DNA of 7,936 nt, taken from NCBI GenBank assembly GCA_900772035.1, contig CAAGQE010000132.1, forward strand, positions 1 to 7,936, written 5' to 3'. This DNA comes from Candidatus Gastranaerophilales bacterium (GTDB lineage Bacteria > Cyanobacteriota > Vampirovibrionia > Gastranaerophilales > Gastranaerophilaceae). Both the position numbers and the translations under genes were made by a program. The stretch's first letter is position 1; each line of letters starts with the position of its first letter. Positions 7,255 through 7,936 of the stretch are shown one piece after another. Below the pieces are notes generated by a model. That model worked only from the letters and a program-made list of their open reading frames with translations, was not told the DNA's origin and made no database searches.

Positions 7255-7936
7255 TTATACGATTTCTTGAATCCATCCTTCGGGGGCTTCGATTTTGCCC
7301 ATTTGAATACCTGTCAAAGTTTCGTACAATTTTTGAGTAATTTCGCCTGTGCCGTTCTTGTAGTTGTAAACAACTTCTTCGCCGTGGTTTACGACTTTTC
7401 CGACAGGTGACAAAACTGCTGCCGTACCACAAAGAGCACATTCCTTGAAGTCTTTTATTTCCGCATAAGGAATAACTCTTTCTTCGACTTCCAAACCGAG
7501 GTAGTGTTCTGCAACGTACATCAAAGAACGACGGGTAATTGACGGCAAAATCGTGTGAGATTTCGGCGTAACTACTTTGTTGTCTTTAGTTACGAAGATT
7601 ATGTTTGCGCCGCCTGTTTCTTCAACATTTGTTCTTGTTGCGGAGTCGAGGTACATATTTTCGTTGTAGCCTTGGTTGTGAGCATCAACGATAGCATGCA
7701 AACTCATAGCGTAGTTAAGACCTGCTTTTACGTGACCTGTTCCGAGCGGAGCAGCTCTGTCAAAGTCAGGAACTCTGATTGTAATACCTTTTGCACCGCC
7801 TTTGAAGTAAGCTCCGACAGGAGTTACAAATACTCTGAATTGGTATTCATCAGCAGGTTTTACACCGATAACGGCATTGCTTCCGAACATATACGGTCTG
7901 ATGTAAAGTGTAGCACCCGTGCCGTATGGCGGAACA
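7255..7936 (-). CDS. ilvE: Branched-chain amino-acid aminotransferase IlvE, N-terminal part cut by window edge
   Basis: PLP-dependent (fold type IV) cytoplasmic enzyme that transfers the amino group between glutamate and the keto acids of leucine, isoleucine and valine. The frame stays open to the right edge, so 226 C-terminal residues are visible and roughly 110 N-terminal residues are missing; the Met at 7890 is internal. Visible motifs are VPPYGTGATLYIRPYMFG, RAAPLGTGHVKAGLNYA with the Schiff-base lysine encoded at 7726-7728, MYLDS followed by NVEETGGANIIFV, LPSITRRSL, and CALCGTAAVLSPVG near the cofactor phosphate site. These match the BCAT form with the PPYGTGxxLYxRP segment (group shared with Firmicutes and eukaryotes) rather than the shorter E. 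coli-type IlvE. It ends with TAA at 7255-7257 and its own terminator follows. Confidence 0.95.
   Translation of the reverse strand, partial: VPPYGTGATLYIRPYMFGSNAVIGVKPADEYQFRVFVTPVGAYFKGGAKGITIRVPDFDRAAPLGTGHVKAGLNYAMSLHAIVDAHNQGYNENMYLDSATRTNVEETGGANIIFVTKDNKVVTPKSHTILPSITRRSLMYVAEHYLGLEVEERVIPYAEIKDFKECALCGTAAVLSPVGKVVNHGEEVVYNYKNGTGEITQKLYETLTGIQMGKIEAPEGWIQEIV

Noticed and set aside
7255..7890. Treating the ATG at 7890 as the start of the aminotransferase.
   Set aside because: The frame continues to the window edge with conserved BCAT sequence (PPYGTG, LYIRPY), so this Met is internal.

Overview
This window is an ordinary chromosomal housekeeping segment from an AT-rich bacterium. It carries eight protein-coding genes, two of them cut by the window edges. 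I see no RNA gene, CRISPR array, insertion sequence, prophage or plasmid gene. Taxonomy is uncertain. SurE has the NDDG-x-F-A-x-G N-terminus that I associate with Cyanobacteria and relatives. DnaK lacks the insert of about 23 residues in its ATPase domain that is usual in diderm bacteria including Cyanobacteria, and AroC is the long form typical of Firmicutes. A gut-type, non-photosynthetic relative of Cyanobacteria (Vampirovibrionia/Gastranaerophilales) is one possible reading and a Firmicute-like lineage is another; both are inference.

Layout: (1) 1-1569, minus strand: dnaK, running off the left edge and lacking its C-terminal end. (2) 1570-1818: a 249-bp divergent intergenic region with a very good sigma-70-type promoter for the plus-strand genes and no visible CIRCE operator for dnaK. 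(3) 1819-3449, plus strand: nanE (ManNAc-6-phosphate 2-epimerase) and a ROK-family sugar kinase, a two-gene operon for amino-sugar phosphate handling. nanE appears to be translated from a leaderless transcript. (4) 3471-3505: a strong hairpin terminator between convergent units, able to serve both strands. (5) 3521-4315, minus strand: surE (5'/3'-nucleotidase). (6) 4391-7143, minus strand: a tight aroC-aroK-aroB shikimate operon with overlapping genes, a TTG start for aroK and its own promoter upstream of aroC. (7) 7209-7236: terminator of the preceding gene. (8) 7255-7936, minus strand: a branched-chain aminotransferase (ilvE), running off the right edge and lacking its N-terminal part.

Functionally, AroB makes 3-dehydroquinate, AroK phosphorylates shikimate and AroC makes chorismate. 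The remaining shikimate steps (aroG/F, aroD, aroE, aroA) must be encoded elsewhere. IlvE belongs to branched-chain amino-acid metabolism and is separated from the aro operon by a terminator. NanE and the ROK kinase would phosphorylate ManNAc or a related hexose and convert ManNAc-6-P to GlcNAc-6-P. I found no convincing evidence of an undescribed system. The most interesting points are the apparently leaderless nanE start and the lineage-discordant signature features.
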